DNA of 64,000 nucleotides, taken from Ophioderma brevispina (lineage: Eukaryota > Echinodermata > Ophiuroidea > Amphilepidida > Ophiodermatidae). Positions 43,901 through 50,419 of the stretch are shown in pieces (position 1 is the stretch's first letter; each line of letters begins with the position of its first letter). Location of the stretch: NCBI GenBank assembly GCA_023653785.1, contig JAMKCH010051647.1, positions 1 through 64,000 on the forward strand, written 5' to 3'. The position numbers and the translations under genes are program-made. The notes beneath the pieces were generated by a model. The model had not been told where the DNA came from and ran no database searches. It saw nothing but the letters and a program-made list of their open reading frames with translations.

Positions 43901-46002
43901 AATTTGAACATTTTGAACTCTGGGAAAGCAATAATTACTTGTAGGGGAACGGCAGAGAGTAGTACCCCCCTAAGGGTAAGCTTTTCCTCTTGAACAATTC
44001 TTGCACGTGATGAGTTTGGCAATGTGGTGCTTTCTAAGTAATGATCCTGAGATGTAATCAAATTGGTGTCCTAGGACAACAAATAGATTGCTTTTTTGCT
44101 CTGTCAAGTAAATTTGCAATTATGGGTCACTAAAATCAACCAATTAGTGCAATTCAGGTACATTTTGCCATAACTCACAAAATAAACTTAAAAAACACAC
44201 CCAATTTGAAAAGTACTTTCTCCCCGACCCAACATTTGCTCTTTCATACTTTAGGGCAGGCATAATATAATGGAACAATTGTTTATTTGAGCCTAACTTG
44301 TAACATTCCATATCAGTGGGGCATACACTCAAAGTTCAACTTGGCATGTCTTTTAAAATATAATTAAAAAACGGTATTATTGTGATGATTATGTAGAATC
44401 CATGTTTTTGTATTCAATAGGAACGTGACATCAATTGTGGTAGACAGAAATGATGATAGGTACGAGAATTGTAGCTTGTTTTCCTCGTACGCTTGTTAGG
44501 ATCGACTTCCAACAGTTTGTCACTCTTGCTGCCGTAATATTTTTGAAAGTTTGATCCCTGAACTTCACCTGACGTAAATAAACGGTCCAACAGTCATATT
44601 TGTTTGGATGAAATTTTATGGAATTTTCCCTATACCATCAATGAAGTACTTTGCTCAAGTGTTAACAAATTATGTGCCCTTTAAAGTTTAGACTTTTAAG
44701 TTCCCATTTTTAATGTACTACTGTTTTGCTAACACACTATTTTCCTTAGGACTGGTGTTCATACTGACAGCTGCCTTAAAATGGCGGAACTTCATTCCAT
44801 ATTTTTTTCATGAAAGCGAATTCAAGAGCTCTCCTCCATGATGCAGCTGTATATTGCTGGGTTTTTTTTCCAGCTATGATCCTTTAAAATTTTTTTGACC
44901 TTTCTTTCTTCTTTTTCCATATAATTCTCTCAGATTGGACTTGTCTCCCTAACTGACAGTTCTACTCCTTAAATGGGGCTGTCAAGAACGTGCGGAGCTC
45001 TGTCCATTTTTTTCTAGAAAGCTGGATTTAAAGAGCTCTATCTCATGATCAGTTCATAGTTCGCGGTAGCTTTTCGGTTTTCAAGTTAAAGAGCCATTAA
45101 GTTTAGACCTTATTAATGGTACTACAAGCTCAACAATATTTCCTTATGGACTGTTCATAAACTGGCAGTTACTAAAAGGGGAAACTATAAGAATGCAGAG
45201 ATGGTGGAACTCCGTCCATATTTTTTTCAGGGAGATGCAGTAATTTAAGAGCTCTCTCATGATGCATTTGTATTTATAGAGACTCAGTTTTTCCAGCTAT
45301 GATCCTGTTCAAATATGTTGACCTTTCTTCTTTTTCATATAATCTCCATATGGACTTAGTTTTTGCTAACAGAGCAGTTTCTTAGCAGGGGAGGGGCTGT
45401 CAACGTGCAGTGTTACGCCCACCTCAATAATTATAAACATCTTACAATTTTGAATGAGCTCCATGTAGTTCCAATGACGTCTAACATTTTCTCTGTATTT
45501 TTTTGTGGTGTTAAAACGTCCGTCCATAATTTGCATCATTTCTTACCGTAATACAGAAATGTCCGTACAAGCAATATTAGTAGAACGTTAGGTCCTTGAA
45601 ATTACTCATGTACAGATCCGGGAAATTCCTTGAAAGTCCTTGAATTTTGGAGGAGCTGGGTGTATGAACCCTGTATTAAATAAGCAAATCAAAATTGCCT
45701 TTTGTTTCACTTTCAAGAAGGCATTTCTGTAGCCAAATACTTAAAGAATTTACATGTGGTCTTATCTATATGAAATCACTACATATGAACACAATATGTG
45801 GATTCCTTCTTTTCTTTTTCCCCCAGAAAAGGCAGAGCGTCACGATGCCAAGGCTGTGCTAAAGATCGGGAGAGAGCTTGTCTTCCGGTTCAGAGTCTTA
45901 TTGAAAACAAATGAGCTTCTTTGCATAGCAGCGACTAGATTAGCAAGGAGTGATCTTCATAAAATACAGCCTGTATGTAGCCGTGTACCATTCCAGGATT
46001 GA
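4870..46002 (+). CDS. SGSM: SGSM1/SGSM2-like small G protein signalling modulator (RUN/RBD/TBC Rab-GAP), 3' part of a multi-exon gene
   Basis: Spliced gene whose exon translations match the SGSM (RUTBC) family throughout. SGSM proteins bind Rab/Rap GTPases through a PH-like Rab-binding domain and carry a TBC domain that stimulates GTP hydrolysis by Rabs on endosomal and secretory membranes. Seen in order: end of the Rab-binding domain ([29 protein letters not shown]), the ATDYVFRII segment, a serine/proline linker, [13 protein letters not shown], then the TBC domain: motif [15 protein letters not shown], a long acidic insert, the arginine-finger motif [20 protein letters not shown] followed by the glutamine-finger YVQG after frame correction, [47 protein letters not shown] and a terminal AERHDAK block. 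The N-terminal RUN exons lie outside the window. Vertebrates have SGSM1 and SGSM2; an invertebrate would have one pro-orthologue, so I do not choose. Several exons are frameshifted (see findings). Span given is first to last recognisable exon. Confidence 0.93.
4936..6792. other. No gene recognised (SGSM intron a-b)
   Basis: Nothing beyond short unsupported ORFs. GC-richer CpG-containing patch near 5690-5760. Confidence 0.6.
6793..7437. mobile_element. Palindromic MITE (family A), left-truncated, interrupted by a SINE
   Basis: The inner hairpin (GTGAGAAGATTTCTCATGGA ... TCACTTAGG) and, beyond the SINE, AAAAGTCCATTCATAAAAGA and GGTTAAACCCAGGTCTTAAG are colinear with the complete element at 50420-50666. 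Confidence 0.65.
6871..7348 (-). mobile_element. tRNA-derived SINE, family 1, full length
   Basis: On the - strand the 5' head reads GTGGCCTAGCGGTTAGGGTG (box A) and GGGTTCGAATCCC (box B), followed by about 400 bases of body. It is flanked by a target duplication: ACACTTTAAAACA (6858-6870) and ACACTTTAAACA (7349-7360). A second copy lies at 26086 on the + strand. The head is tRNA-like but is not a functional tRNA gene. Confidence 0.85.
7558..7727 (+). CDS. SGSM: SGSM exon b (Rab-binding domain core), intact
   Basis: Acceptor ACCACAG and donor GGTAACA bound a fully open frame: two bases complete a split codon, then 56 codons from [15 protein letters not shown] through [16 protein letters not shown] to [12 protein letters not shown], ending in phase 0. 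This is one of the best conserved SGSM blocks, with no frameshift. The next exon follows after only 174 bases. Confidence 0.95.
7902..8037 (+). CDS. SGSM: SGSM exon c (VLPKLRR to ATDYVFRII), intact
   Basis: Acceptor TTCCAAG and donor GTAAGC. Open frame beginning [15 protein letters not shown] and containing [14 protein letters not shown], matching the SGSM VFPKLRKRS...[11 protein letters not shown] segment at the C-terminal end of the Rab-binding domain. It ends one base into a codon, which fits exon d starting with two bases of that codon. Confidence 0.94.
8581..8759 (+). CDS. SGSM: SGSM exon d (variable linker), probable frameshift
   Basis: Acceptor ACTTTCAG at 8580. The frame continues exon c as [21 protein letters not shown] and then hits a stop near 8741. 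In the +1 frame the end reads [17 protein letters not shown] up to a GTATGA donor, a typical low-complexity linker. Either the exon carries a one-base indel or it ends earlier. The linker between the Rab-binding and TBC domains is poorly conserved in the family, so homology cannot decide. Confidence 0.6.
8760..9683. other. SGSM intron d-e, part before the GC-rich element
   Basis: No coding or repeat structure recognised. Confidence 0.6.
9684..9885 (+). repeat. Left TIR of GC-rich element copy 1
   Basis: Contains its own short palindrome CCCTTCTGAGAAGGGGAA. Matches the inverse of 15700-15925 and the direct sequence at 33525-33715. Confidence 0.75.
10860..11170 (+). repeat. Tandem repeat inside GC-rich element, copy 1 (about 2 units)
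   Basis: Two degenerate units of roughly 180-200 bp, each with GTGCGGTTA(C)TGGTG, a TTCCCGCTAC(A/G)GTTC block, CACACC/TACACCCC and GCTAGCC- or GGGGGCAGCC-type ends. Copy 2 of the element has about three such units. Confidence 0.6.
15700..15925 (-). repeat. Right TIR of GC-rich element copy 1
   Basis: Inverse of the left TIR, with a few indels (extra bases near 15805-15830). A second partial tip-like motif (ATATTTCAGTAACATTGGTG) lies about 350 bases further in at 15542 and is also present in copy 2 near 41120. Confidence 0.72.
15926..16488. other. SGSM intron d-e, part after the GC-rich element
   Basis: AT-rich, nothing recognised. Confidence 0.6.
16489..16542. repeat. Short near-perfect hairpin
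   Basis: TCAACAATGTCACCA at 16489-16503 and TGGTGACATTGTTGA at 16528-16542 are exact inverses; the inner arms CTTTCATTA / TAATGAGGAAA also pair, leaving a loop of about three bases. Lies in the large intron between SGSM exons d and e. Confidence 0.8.
16700..17140 (+). repeat. Dispersed repeat with AGGTCAAAGGTCA motifs surrounding a palindrome
   Basis: Two related segments (16700-16780 and 17065-17140) share AGGGGTTCCCTCATATGTGG (first) or GGGGTTCCTTCATATGTGGA (second), GTCAAAGGTCATG and CATCTGAGGTCATGTTCCAG. Between them lies the palindrome at 16900-17040. Confidence 0.7.
16900..17040. repeat. Palindromic MITE, about 140 bp
   Basis: ATAAAATTGGATGATTTGCG, CCCAATATTTATTGGTC and CTATGAGTTTTAAAATATTG pair with their inverses CAATATTTTTGCAACTCATA, GACCAATAAATTTGGG and TCAATCCAATTTTAT. 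It could fold as one long hairpin. Confidence 0.78.
17415..17485 (+). CDS. SGSM: SGSM exon e ([20 protein letters not shown])
   Basis: Acceptor near 17414 (ACACAG, start uncertain by three bases) and donor TGTAAGTT. The translation [21 protein letters not shown] matches the SGSM block just N-terminal of the TBC domain. The final W codon is split T|GG with the next exon. The upstream intron is about 8.7 kb because a large GC-rich TIR element sits inside it. Confidence 0.92.
17930..18375 (+). repeat. MITE family C with internal 30-bp tandem array
   Basis: About eight units of CTTGTAGAAGACTTAATAAG plus GCTTCACTGC at 17945-18170, flanked by family C sequence (ATTTCAAATGTAGTTATCCA, CCCTTATAGATTAAGTCTTC, TCTTCTACAGGGATGG). 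Confidence 0.75.
18659..18786 (+). repeat. Dispersed repeat D, copy 1
   Basis: TAATCCAAATCAGTTGTCAA, TTTTGTTTTATTCTGGTTTT and GTCATAATAAAGGAGACT are shared with 53033-53150. Confidence 0.7.
18882..19024 (+). CDS. SGSM: SGSM exon f ([20 protein letters not shown]), intact
   Basis: Acceptor ATTGCAG and donor GTATGT. Two bases complete the split W codon, then 47 codons: [20 protein letters not shown] and [16 protein letters not shown], corresponding to the SGSM LAYCRHLSTVRTHLSALV segment at the start of the TBC region. Ends in phase 0. Confidence 0.95.
19396..19650 (+). repeat. Dispersed repeat with tandem AGGTCAAAGGTCATGTGCC
   Basis: Contains a GT-rich run at 19465-19482 and, at 19588-19640, three tandem 20-bp units carrying AGGTCAAAGGTCATG. 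The motif is a DR1 nuclear-receptor half-site pair, but here it belongs to a repeat also seen at 16732 and 17092. Confidence 0.7.
19840..20015 (+). repeat. Half copy of TIR element E
   Basis: GCATTTTGGGAAATTGGGGG, TGCTTTTTCAAAAAAATGTG and CTATTATTACTTTAAAG match the right end of the element at 29283-30652. Confidence 0.55.
20086..20154 (+). CDS. SGSM: SGSM exon g ([16 protein letters not shown]), intact
   Basis: Acceptor TATAG and donor GTGGGT bound exactly 23 codons in phase 0, [23 protein letters not shown] split here as ITDEAEV and [16 protein letters not shown]. It joins directly to VWPYLLG of the next exon, forming TBC motif A (R-x3-W-x2-LLG). Confidence 0.95.
20155..21105. other. SGSM intron g-h
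   Basis: No gene recognised before the hairpin at 21106. Confidence 0.6.
21106..21221. repeat. Long imperfect hairpin before SGSM exon h
   Basis: AAGTAGTGAAAACCACTGTC, CTTGGTGTTGGATGACGAG and ACTACCTCCC pair with GGGAGGTAGTCCCGTCATAC, ACCACCTCGGGACAGTAA and TTTTTACTACTTCC around a loop of about 13 bases. The stem is about 50 bp and ends about 90 bases before the exon acceptor. Confidence 0.8.
21310..22136 (+). CDS. SGSM: SGSM exon h (TBC motif A plus acidic insert), one frameshift near 21900
   Basis: Acceptor TTTTACAG; starts [20 protein letters not shown] and continues [20 protein letters not shown], the first TBC helices of SGSM. A long acidic/serine-rich insert follows ([37 protein letters not shown]), the hallmark split of the SGSM TBC domain. 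The frame stops at 21931. A second open frame takes over around 21890-21930 ([15 protein letters not shown], then [13 protein letters not shown]) and runs to a GTGAGT donor at 22137, ending SSNGGVYS. Its composition matches the insert, so I read this as a single exon with a one-base indel; a small unrecognised intron is the alternative. Confidence 0.85.
22249..22287. repeat. Short hairpin
   Basis: AGTGGAGGAACT and AGTTCTTCCACT are inverse arms around a 13-base loop that itself contains CCTCC, just beyond SGSM exon h. Confidence 0.6.
22888..23108 (+). CDS. SGSM: SGSM exon i (catalytic fingers of the TBC domain), several frameshifts
   Basis: Acceptor TTTTTAG, donor GTAAGA. All three frames are needed: DLLDTF, then [12 protein letters not shown] (arginine-finger motif IxxDxxR type), then [19 protein letters not shown] and [11 protein letters not shown], then around 23050 YV, CQG-like, MCDLVAP and finally IFDDG. 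The family reads QRCDRNYW...[26 protein letters not shown] across this region. At least four single-base indels would restore it. Both catalytic residues (R of the IxxDxxR motif, Q of YVQG) are encoded once frames are corrected. Confidence 0.85.
23109..24773. other. SGSM intron i-j
   Basis: Unrecognised. A 149-codon frame on the - strand (23870-24319) begins with a hydrophobic stretch but shows no family motif. GTCGACAA occurs four times (23588, 23636, 24395, 24420), possibly marking ends of an element. Confidence 0.5.
24774..24878 (+). CDS. SGSM: SGSM exon j ([11 protein letters not shown]...FANMRSLFQ), two compensating indels
   Basis: Acceptor TTGCAG and donor GTAAGT. Joined to exon i it gives [16 protein letters not shown], then [19 protein letters not shown]. 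The family has [19 protein letters not shown] here. An extra A before CATGGGGG and a lost base before CTTTGCC explain the garbled middle exactly, so the exon has two compensating one-base indels within 25 bases. Confidence 0.9.
24879..26085. other. SGSM intron j-k, part before the SINE
   Basis: No gene seen. A family C MITE scrap (CACCTCCCTCTGTGGAAAGT) lies at 25692. Confidence 0.5.
26086..26555 (+). mobile_element. tRNA-derived SINE, family 1, second copy
   Basis: Head GTGGCCTAGCGGTTAGGGGG and box B GGGTTCGAATCCC, then the same body as the copy at 6871-7348, including TACATGTACATCGCAGTC and GGAGCGTCCGTATCATGGA. Ends near an A-rich stretch. It sits in the intron between SGSM exons j and k. 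ORFs crossing it are shadows. Confidence 0.85.
27060..27151 (+). CDS. SGSM: SGSM exon k ([20 protein letters not shown]), frameshifted at its end
   Basis: Acceptor TTAACAG and donor GTGAGA. Clean through [20 protein letters not shown], then [11 protein letters not shown] where the family has CYRWFLLDFKRE. The bases contain TGGTCCTTC and GATTTCAAGGAG in other frames, so one or two indels lie near 27130-27145. Confidence 0.92.
27152..29282. other. SGSM intron k-l, part before element E
   Basis: No supported gene. Short ORFs at 27853-28068, 28320-28544 and 28949-29218 have no recognisable motif. A G9 run is at 28710. Confidence 0.5.
29283..30652. mobile_element. TIR element E, carrying a LINE insertion
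   Basis: Left end AATGCAATAAAGGGGGGCAC, TTTTGAAGAGCGCCCCCATT and GAGATTTTTGCGACAGTTG; the right end is the inverse (CAACTGTGCAAAAATCTAAA, ATTGGGGGCGCTCTTCAAAA, TGTGCTGTTATTGCTTTAA). TIRs about 80 bp, imperfect. The LINE at 29757-30565 is inserted near the right TIR. No transposase recognised. Confidence 0.65.
29757..30565 (+). mobile_element. 5'-truncated LINE (non-LTR retrotransposon) 3' end
   Basis: Flanked by a target duplication: ACAATTACCAACACA at 29742-29756, repeated at 30569-30583. The coding remnant (about 29900-30392) includes [20 protein letters not shown], then [19 protein letters not shown] and [14 protein letters not shown], the C-terminal zinc-knuckle region following reverse transcriptase in many LINEs, and stops at 30392. 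There is one frameshift near 30012. A short 3' tail ends in an A-rich run. The clade cannot be decided from this piece. Confidence 0.82.
30704..30869 (+). CDS. SGSM: SGSM exon l ([16 protein letters not shown]...DIIKFFN), intact
   Basis: Acceptor TGTATAG, donor GTAAGA. Fully open: [19 protein letters not shown], then [18 protein letters not shown] and [14 protein letters not shown], the C-terminal helices of the TBC domain, nearly identical to vertebrate SGSM. Ends one base into a codon completed by the terminal exon. Confidence 0.96.
30943..32041. mobile_element. Possible 1.1-kb TIR element F
   Basis: GGCAAAAAAAATTGTTGTGT followed by TGCCCTCC at 30942, and inverted at the right (GGAGGGCGACAACAATTTTT, 32014-32033). 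The interior holds an unrecognised 112-codon frame on the - strand (31190-31528), probably not a gene. A GGTCGGTCGGGG motif near the left end and GGGGTCGGTCG near the right are in direct, not inverted, orientation. Confidence 0.5.
32870..32990 (+). repeat. CCTTGAAAGT repeat
   Basis: GGTCCTTGAAAGTCCTTGAC and GGCCTTGAAAGTCCTTGAAA blocks within about 100 bases. Related sequence lies in both units of the 2.9-kb duplication (near 42700 and 45640). Confidence 0.6.
34870..36955. other. Extra segment in GC-rich element copy 2
   Basis: Sequence absent from copy 1 between the blocks corresponding to about 10860 and 11000. Base composition is closer to 50% GC than the flanks. No coding, inverted ends or target duplication recognised. 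It may be a nested insertion, or copy 1 may be deleted here. Confidence 0.5.
36990..37560 (+). repeat. Tandem repeat inside GC-rich element, copy 2 (about 3 units)
   Basis: Three units of about 180-200 bp starting near 37020, 37210 and 37410. Shared marks are TGCGCGGTTACTGGTG or TTGCGGTTACTGGTG, TAGTTCCCGCT, CACACCCCGCATGGCTAGCC and a GCCTTCACG(G)GCTAGGTGG spacer. Confidence 0.65.
41625..42500 (+). repeat. Degenerate tandem array, period about 200 bp, 5 units
   Basis: Units near 41630, 41865, 42025, 42230 and 42430 share CTCCATATGGACT, CTGACAGTTCCTTAAA, GGCGGAGCTCTGTCC, TTTTTTTC, AAGAGCTCTATCTCATGATG and a GACCTTTCTTCTTTTTCATA spacer. It lies in the last SGSM intron and recurs (about 4 units) at 44700-45420 within duplication unit 2. 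Confidence 0.75.
41788..44672 (+). repeat. Direct duplication, unit 1 (about 2.9 kb)
   Basis: Begins at CCTTTAAAGTTTTAGACTTT and carries the 200-bp array, the terminal SGSM exon and about 1.7 kb of following sequence. Every landmark recurs in the same order in unit 2, for example GGAACGTGACATCAATTGTG at 44421 and 47392, a spacing of 2971 bases. The two units differ mostly by one-base indels. Confidence 0.9.
42890..42981 (+). CDS. SGSM: SGSM terminal exon, copy 1 (frameshifted)
   Basis: Begins after a pyrimidine tract whose acceptor AG has lost its A (CCCCCGAATGGCAGAGCG). It then encodes MAERHDAKA, followed in shifted frames by LKIGRELV-, RVQV- and LLKK-like pieces and a stop near 42979. This corresponds to the last SGSM block (AERH...LARDLVYKVQ plus a few residues). 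Comparison with copy 2 suggests independent one-base indels in each copy, at 42889, 42916, 42944-42950 and others. The preceding intron is about 12 kb and holds the second large TIR element. Confidence 0.85.
44700..45420 (+). repeat. Degenerate tandem array in duplication unit 2, about 4 units
   Basis: Same 200-bp units as 41625-42500 (marks near 44755, 44930, 45145 and 45350). One unit fewer than in unit 1 because the duplication junction falls inside the array. Confidence 0.72.
45827..46002 (+). CDS. SGSM: SGSM terminal exon, copy 2 (tandem duplicate, frame open)
   Basis: Acceptor CCCCCAG intact. Reads [19 protein letters not shown] and [12 protein letters not shown], then a longer tail to a stop at 46000. 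In copy 1 and in the family the protein ends about 10 residues after the VQVLL-like segment, so the tail beyond about 45915 is probably read-through from an indel. Only one of the two copies can be the spliced last exon of a given transcript. Confidence 0.85.
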
Positions 46003-47957
46003 CTTTAGGAAAGCCAGTGGTACCGGTATAAGTACCTGTGTAACTGTCTTGAGATGTTTTGATGTTTACTCCTGTCATGTTGCGAAATTTTGTCACAGTG
46101 TTGGAGCGATAGTATTTGATTTTTGATGCAGAGAGAGAGACCACTCAGTATTCATTGGCAGGAAGGATAGCGTGTCTGCTGCACAGGTTGTTGTGGCGAT
46201 AAATAAGGGTCATAGAACTGATCTCTAACCCCCACACAGGGACTAGGGAACGACTTTGTGTGGCATTTTGGGAGCAATTAAAACATCAGCCAAGCTATCT
46301 GCCAATATCTGGCTTCCTGAACAAAAAAAAAAAAAAAACCTTCTTAAGGATCCAGGGAATGATGCCATCTTCGTACCAACTTTGAGCCAATCCACATGGA
46401 AAACGTTCAGTGTGGTGTATGTTTATCGCTGCCCAATGCTTGGTCCTCCTTCATTCTCATCGTGAAGATAATGTGTGAGGAATAATCACGTGGATGAATC
46501 TTTTTTGAAAAGATGTCAACAATTCAAGAGGCAAATCTATCACATGACCCACCAAGTGGCTTTGATAGTGGCTTTAAATAACAAACACATTGCTTGGTGT
46601 TGATGAAGATGAGGTGGCTTACTAGATGGAGTGCAAATTTATCTATGACCAGAGGAAACGTCAGTAAACATAGTGGAAATTGTTTCATCATTAGTAATTC
46701 TTGTTGTCTTCTCACGATTGTTACGGGAGTTATTGTATTCTGTAACAAATATCATAATCTTGACCTTAGACCTAAGCATGTTTTGGGACTCACTGAATGC
46801 ATTTTTCGTGTTGATTCAGAATATGATCATGCAATACATAATTTTGATTTTTTCTTAAAATTTGAACAATTTTGAAAATCCTGGGAAGCAATAATTTCCT
46901 TGTAGGGGACCAGAGAGTAATTACGCCCCTAATGTGTCAGCTTTTCCTTTTTCCTCGGAACAATTCTTGGCCGTGATGAGTTTTGGCAATGTAGTGCTTT
47001 CTAAGTATGATCCATGAGAGTGTGAATCAAATGGGTGTCTAGGACAACAAATAGATTGCTGTTTGCTGTCAGTAAATTGCTTGATGGGTCACTAAAACTG
47101 CACCGAATTAATGCAATTCAGGTACATTTTGCCATAAACTCCCAAATGAAACTGTAAAAACACACCCATGTGAAAAAGTATTTCCCCGACCCAACCTTTG
47201 CCTTCTTTCATACTTTAAGGGCCACAGAAGATATGGAACAATTTTTTCATTTTGAGGCTAACTTGTAACATGTCATATCAGTGGCATACACATCAAAGGT
47301 CAACGTTGGCATGTCTGTTTAAAAATATAAATTAAAAAAACGGGTATTATTGTGATGATTATGTATAATTCCATGTTTTTGTATTCAATAGGAACGTGAC
47401 ATCAATTGTGGTAGACAGAAATGATGATAGGTACGAGAAAGTTGTAGCTTGTTTTCCTCTACGCTTGTTAGGATACGAATTCCACAGTTTGTCACTCTTG
47501 CTCCTGATAATATTTTTGAAAGTTTGAGTCCCTGAACTTTGACGTAAAGACAACGGTCAAACAGTCATATTTGTTGGATTGAAATTTTATGAGTTTTCCC
47601 TATACCATGCATGAAGTTACTTTGCTCAAGTGTTAACAAAATTAGGTGTACACCTTGAATTTTGTCCGAGTAATATTTTCCTTTTAAACACCTAGGGGTG
47701 GGCAACTTTTTTGAGTGGCAATTCAGAAATGAAGTTCAAAATATTAAGACAGGCAGTCCCGACTACCTCCAAATTTTATATTGTGATCAATTCAGTTCCT
47801 TTGATGTAATTTTAAAAGACTTATTATTTACTTACTGTCAGTGTCAAGATAAAAATTTAAAGGATTTTATTACACTTCGTTGAATTATGGGTTTTATGCC
47901 TCTCTAAATATTAATAGTCCAGATGGTTGTCTGGAGAGAAATTCATTGGTAGTCTTG

Positions 47958-48475
47958 ATTTGGACTACCTCTAAGCCTGACCACTCCGGTTTTAGACCAC
48001 TCCTGTTCCAGACCACTCCTGTTCCAGACCACTCCTGATCTGGACCACTTATGATCCACACCACTCCTGATCTGGACTACTCCTAGACCACTCCTGATCC
48101 AGACCACTCCTGATCCAGACCACTTATGATCCAGACCACTTATGATCCAGACCACTCATGATCTGGACCACTCATGATCTGGACCACTCATGATCTGGAC
48201 CACTCATGATCTGGACCACTCATGATCTGGACCACTCATGATCTGGACCACTCATGATCTGGACTACTCCAGATCTAGACCACTCATGATCTGGACCACT
48301 CATGATCTGGACCACTCATGATCTGGACCACTCATGATCTGAACCACTCATGATCTGGACTATTCCAGATCTAGACCACTCATGATCTGGACCACTCATG
48401 ATCTGGACCACTCATGATCTGGACCACTCATGATCTGGACCACTCATGCTCTAGACCAATCCGGATCTGGACAAT
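47958..48475 (+). repeat. 16-bp minisatellite
   Basis: About 32 units of GATCTGGACCACTCAT. The left quarter is degenerate (CCTGTTCCAGACCACT, CCTGATCCAGACCACT variants); the right part is nearly uniform with a higher-order block ending CTACTCCAGATCTAGA. The 16-base period is not a multiple of three, so the open frame across it is not a protein. Confidence 0.95.
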
Positions 48476-48499
48476 GGTCTGGCCGTTGCTCGCCACAGA

Positions 48500-50419
48500 T
48501 CTAGTATTTGTATTATTGTTATTATTATTCATTGATGGCAGTATTAGCAGCCCAAGTATCATTGTGGTTGGTTGAGTAATGAATGGCTAAAATATATCAG
48601 TGGCCCAACAAAGGCAAGACTTTGTCATTTTCTCAATGAATAGGTTTCCAATTCATTTACCACATGAACCATATGTTAACAGAATTATTTAAAGTTTTTT
48701 TAATCAAACGTTTTACATTTCACTTTCAGGTAGAAAATGGGCTAAAAAATACAATGCTGCGTACGGGATGGTTTATATTTTTACACTTTAATTTGTTTAC
48801 CCATGTACAGAAATGCCATTCATTAGGGAGTAAAAGGAGTATATGTTAAATGGAGAATGATGGGAAATTATTTTTAAGATGTATGCTTTTTAAATTCATA
48901 TTTTGTTCATTCAGTTAATTACTGAACCTCTTTGTTTGTTTGTTTTTATTTAATTGTTATAATGCATTATGCCAAAGGACTAATATGGAAAACAGACCTG
49001 TTTCAAGTTAAAATATTTTTGCAGTGCAATTAATGGAAGAGCACCATTAAATCTTTGGCAGCTAAAACCAGTTCTTTCAAGTGATACGCGACCATCTGTT
49101 GTTATTACTTGAATTCAAACTTTGGTTATTATGTAAAACTTACTAAAATTATCCCAGCTGGTATTTTCAAAGGGAGCAACTGCACACCATGGAAACTGGC
49201 AGTACCTATATTTTTTTTTTAAATGCAGTCATCCATTTAGCTGCATGTAGCTGCATACCTTATAACTGTATACCTTGTAACTGCATACCATATAGCTGCA
49301 TACCAAATAGCTGCATTCCTTGCAGCTTAAATGGATTAACCCTGTTGGTTTAAATTAACCTTGCAGCTTAAATGGATTAACTGTGCTTCTAAAATGGATT
49401 AAATGTGCATCTAAAATGGATTAATTCATGTGAATATGAAAATATTATACAGAATGACCCTCACATATTAGTTGTGCGTTGGATAGAATGCTTGATCAAT
49501 AATTGAGCAGAGTTTGGGGATATTTCCTGAAAATGAAGTGGTTTTGTTTTTCAGTGGCGTGTACTGGGGAAATTTTCTGAAATGAAGTGGTTTTGTTTTT
49601 CAGTGGCAACTAGAATCCATTGTAAAATGTACTTTGTTGGTTTTTAACAATTGAAATGTGCTCGTATAATAAAATGTTGTTTGTTGAGGACTGCAAAAAA
49701 ATTAAGAAAAGATCATAATGATAACTTATTTTGTTTATTTGATTCTCCTGATTGTAGGCATACCATACCATAGACTGTATATAATAAATGTTTTGTCAAA
49801 CATGCAAATTAATCTGTATTCCCATGTATGTAAAATTGGTTACCATATCTGTAACATGATAAAACTTGTACATTGTATATTTATCATTCATTAAAATAAA
49901 AAGATAATTATTCCACAACATTGTATCGTATGTATAGCAAAACCTGTACAGTTTAGCAAAGAAGAGATAAAACTATTTATTTACTATCAGATGTTTAAAT
50001 GTATTAAAACAAAGAGGATGTTGTGCACATTTTTGATAGGTACATGTAGAAAGCGGAGTATTAAAAGCCTGCAAATCTCAGTAGTCTCAACTCTTGGGTT
50101 TCTTCCTTACACTGTGGTATAGTTAAGAACATAGCACCCTAAGATTTGTGGTACAAAATGACCCCTAGGGTCTCCCTAGGTCAGCTGTTGCAAGAACATA
50201 TGATAGGGGTTAGTAGAGTTGTTCCCTGGGGATGAGACTAATGCTATTTGTAGTCCAGCCAAATGTATTGCTTTTGTAAAACAGTACTTTATGTAGCCAT
50301 GTATATTTTGTTACGCCCAATGTTGAATGTTTTATTGTAATGAGTAAAGCGCCACTTTGTGGTGTCTGTGTGTTGTTTAGTCAACCTGTTCAGTAATTCA
50401 TATGTACTGGTATTTCTTA
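48500..50419. other. No gene recognised
   Basis: AT-rich sequence downstream of SGSM apart from the short arrays at 49226-49430. A direct repeat (GAAATGAAGTGGTTTTGTTT) occurs at 49530 and 49578. It could include SGSM 3' UTR, but no end can be placed. Confidence 0.5.
49226..49430 (+). repeat. Two short tandem arrays
   Basis: A 15-base unit TAGCTGCATACCATA (five or six copies at 49237-49315), then a 20-21-base unit CTTAAATGGATTAA / CTAAAATGGATTAA (five copies at 49325-49425). Confidence 0.75.

Larger units (their letters stand above)
44673..47645 (+). repeat. Direct duplication, unit 2 (about 2.97 kb)
   Basis: Starts at CCCTTTAAAGTTTAGACTTT directly after the GTGTTAACAAATTATG end of unit 1. 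It ends at GTGTTAACAAAATTAGG, after which unique sequence resumes. Contains the second terminal SGSM exon. Confidence 0.9.

Noticed and set aside
47943..48155. 70-codon frame with repeated VVWIRSG-like residues
   Set aside because: Translation of a 16-bp minisatellite; the period is not divisible by three, so the repeat is not selected as protein.
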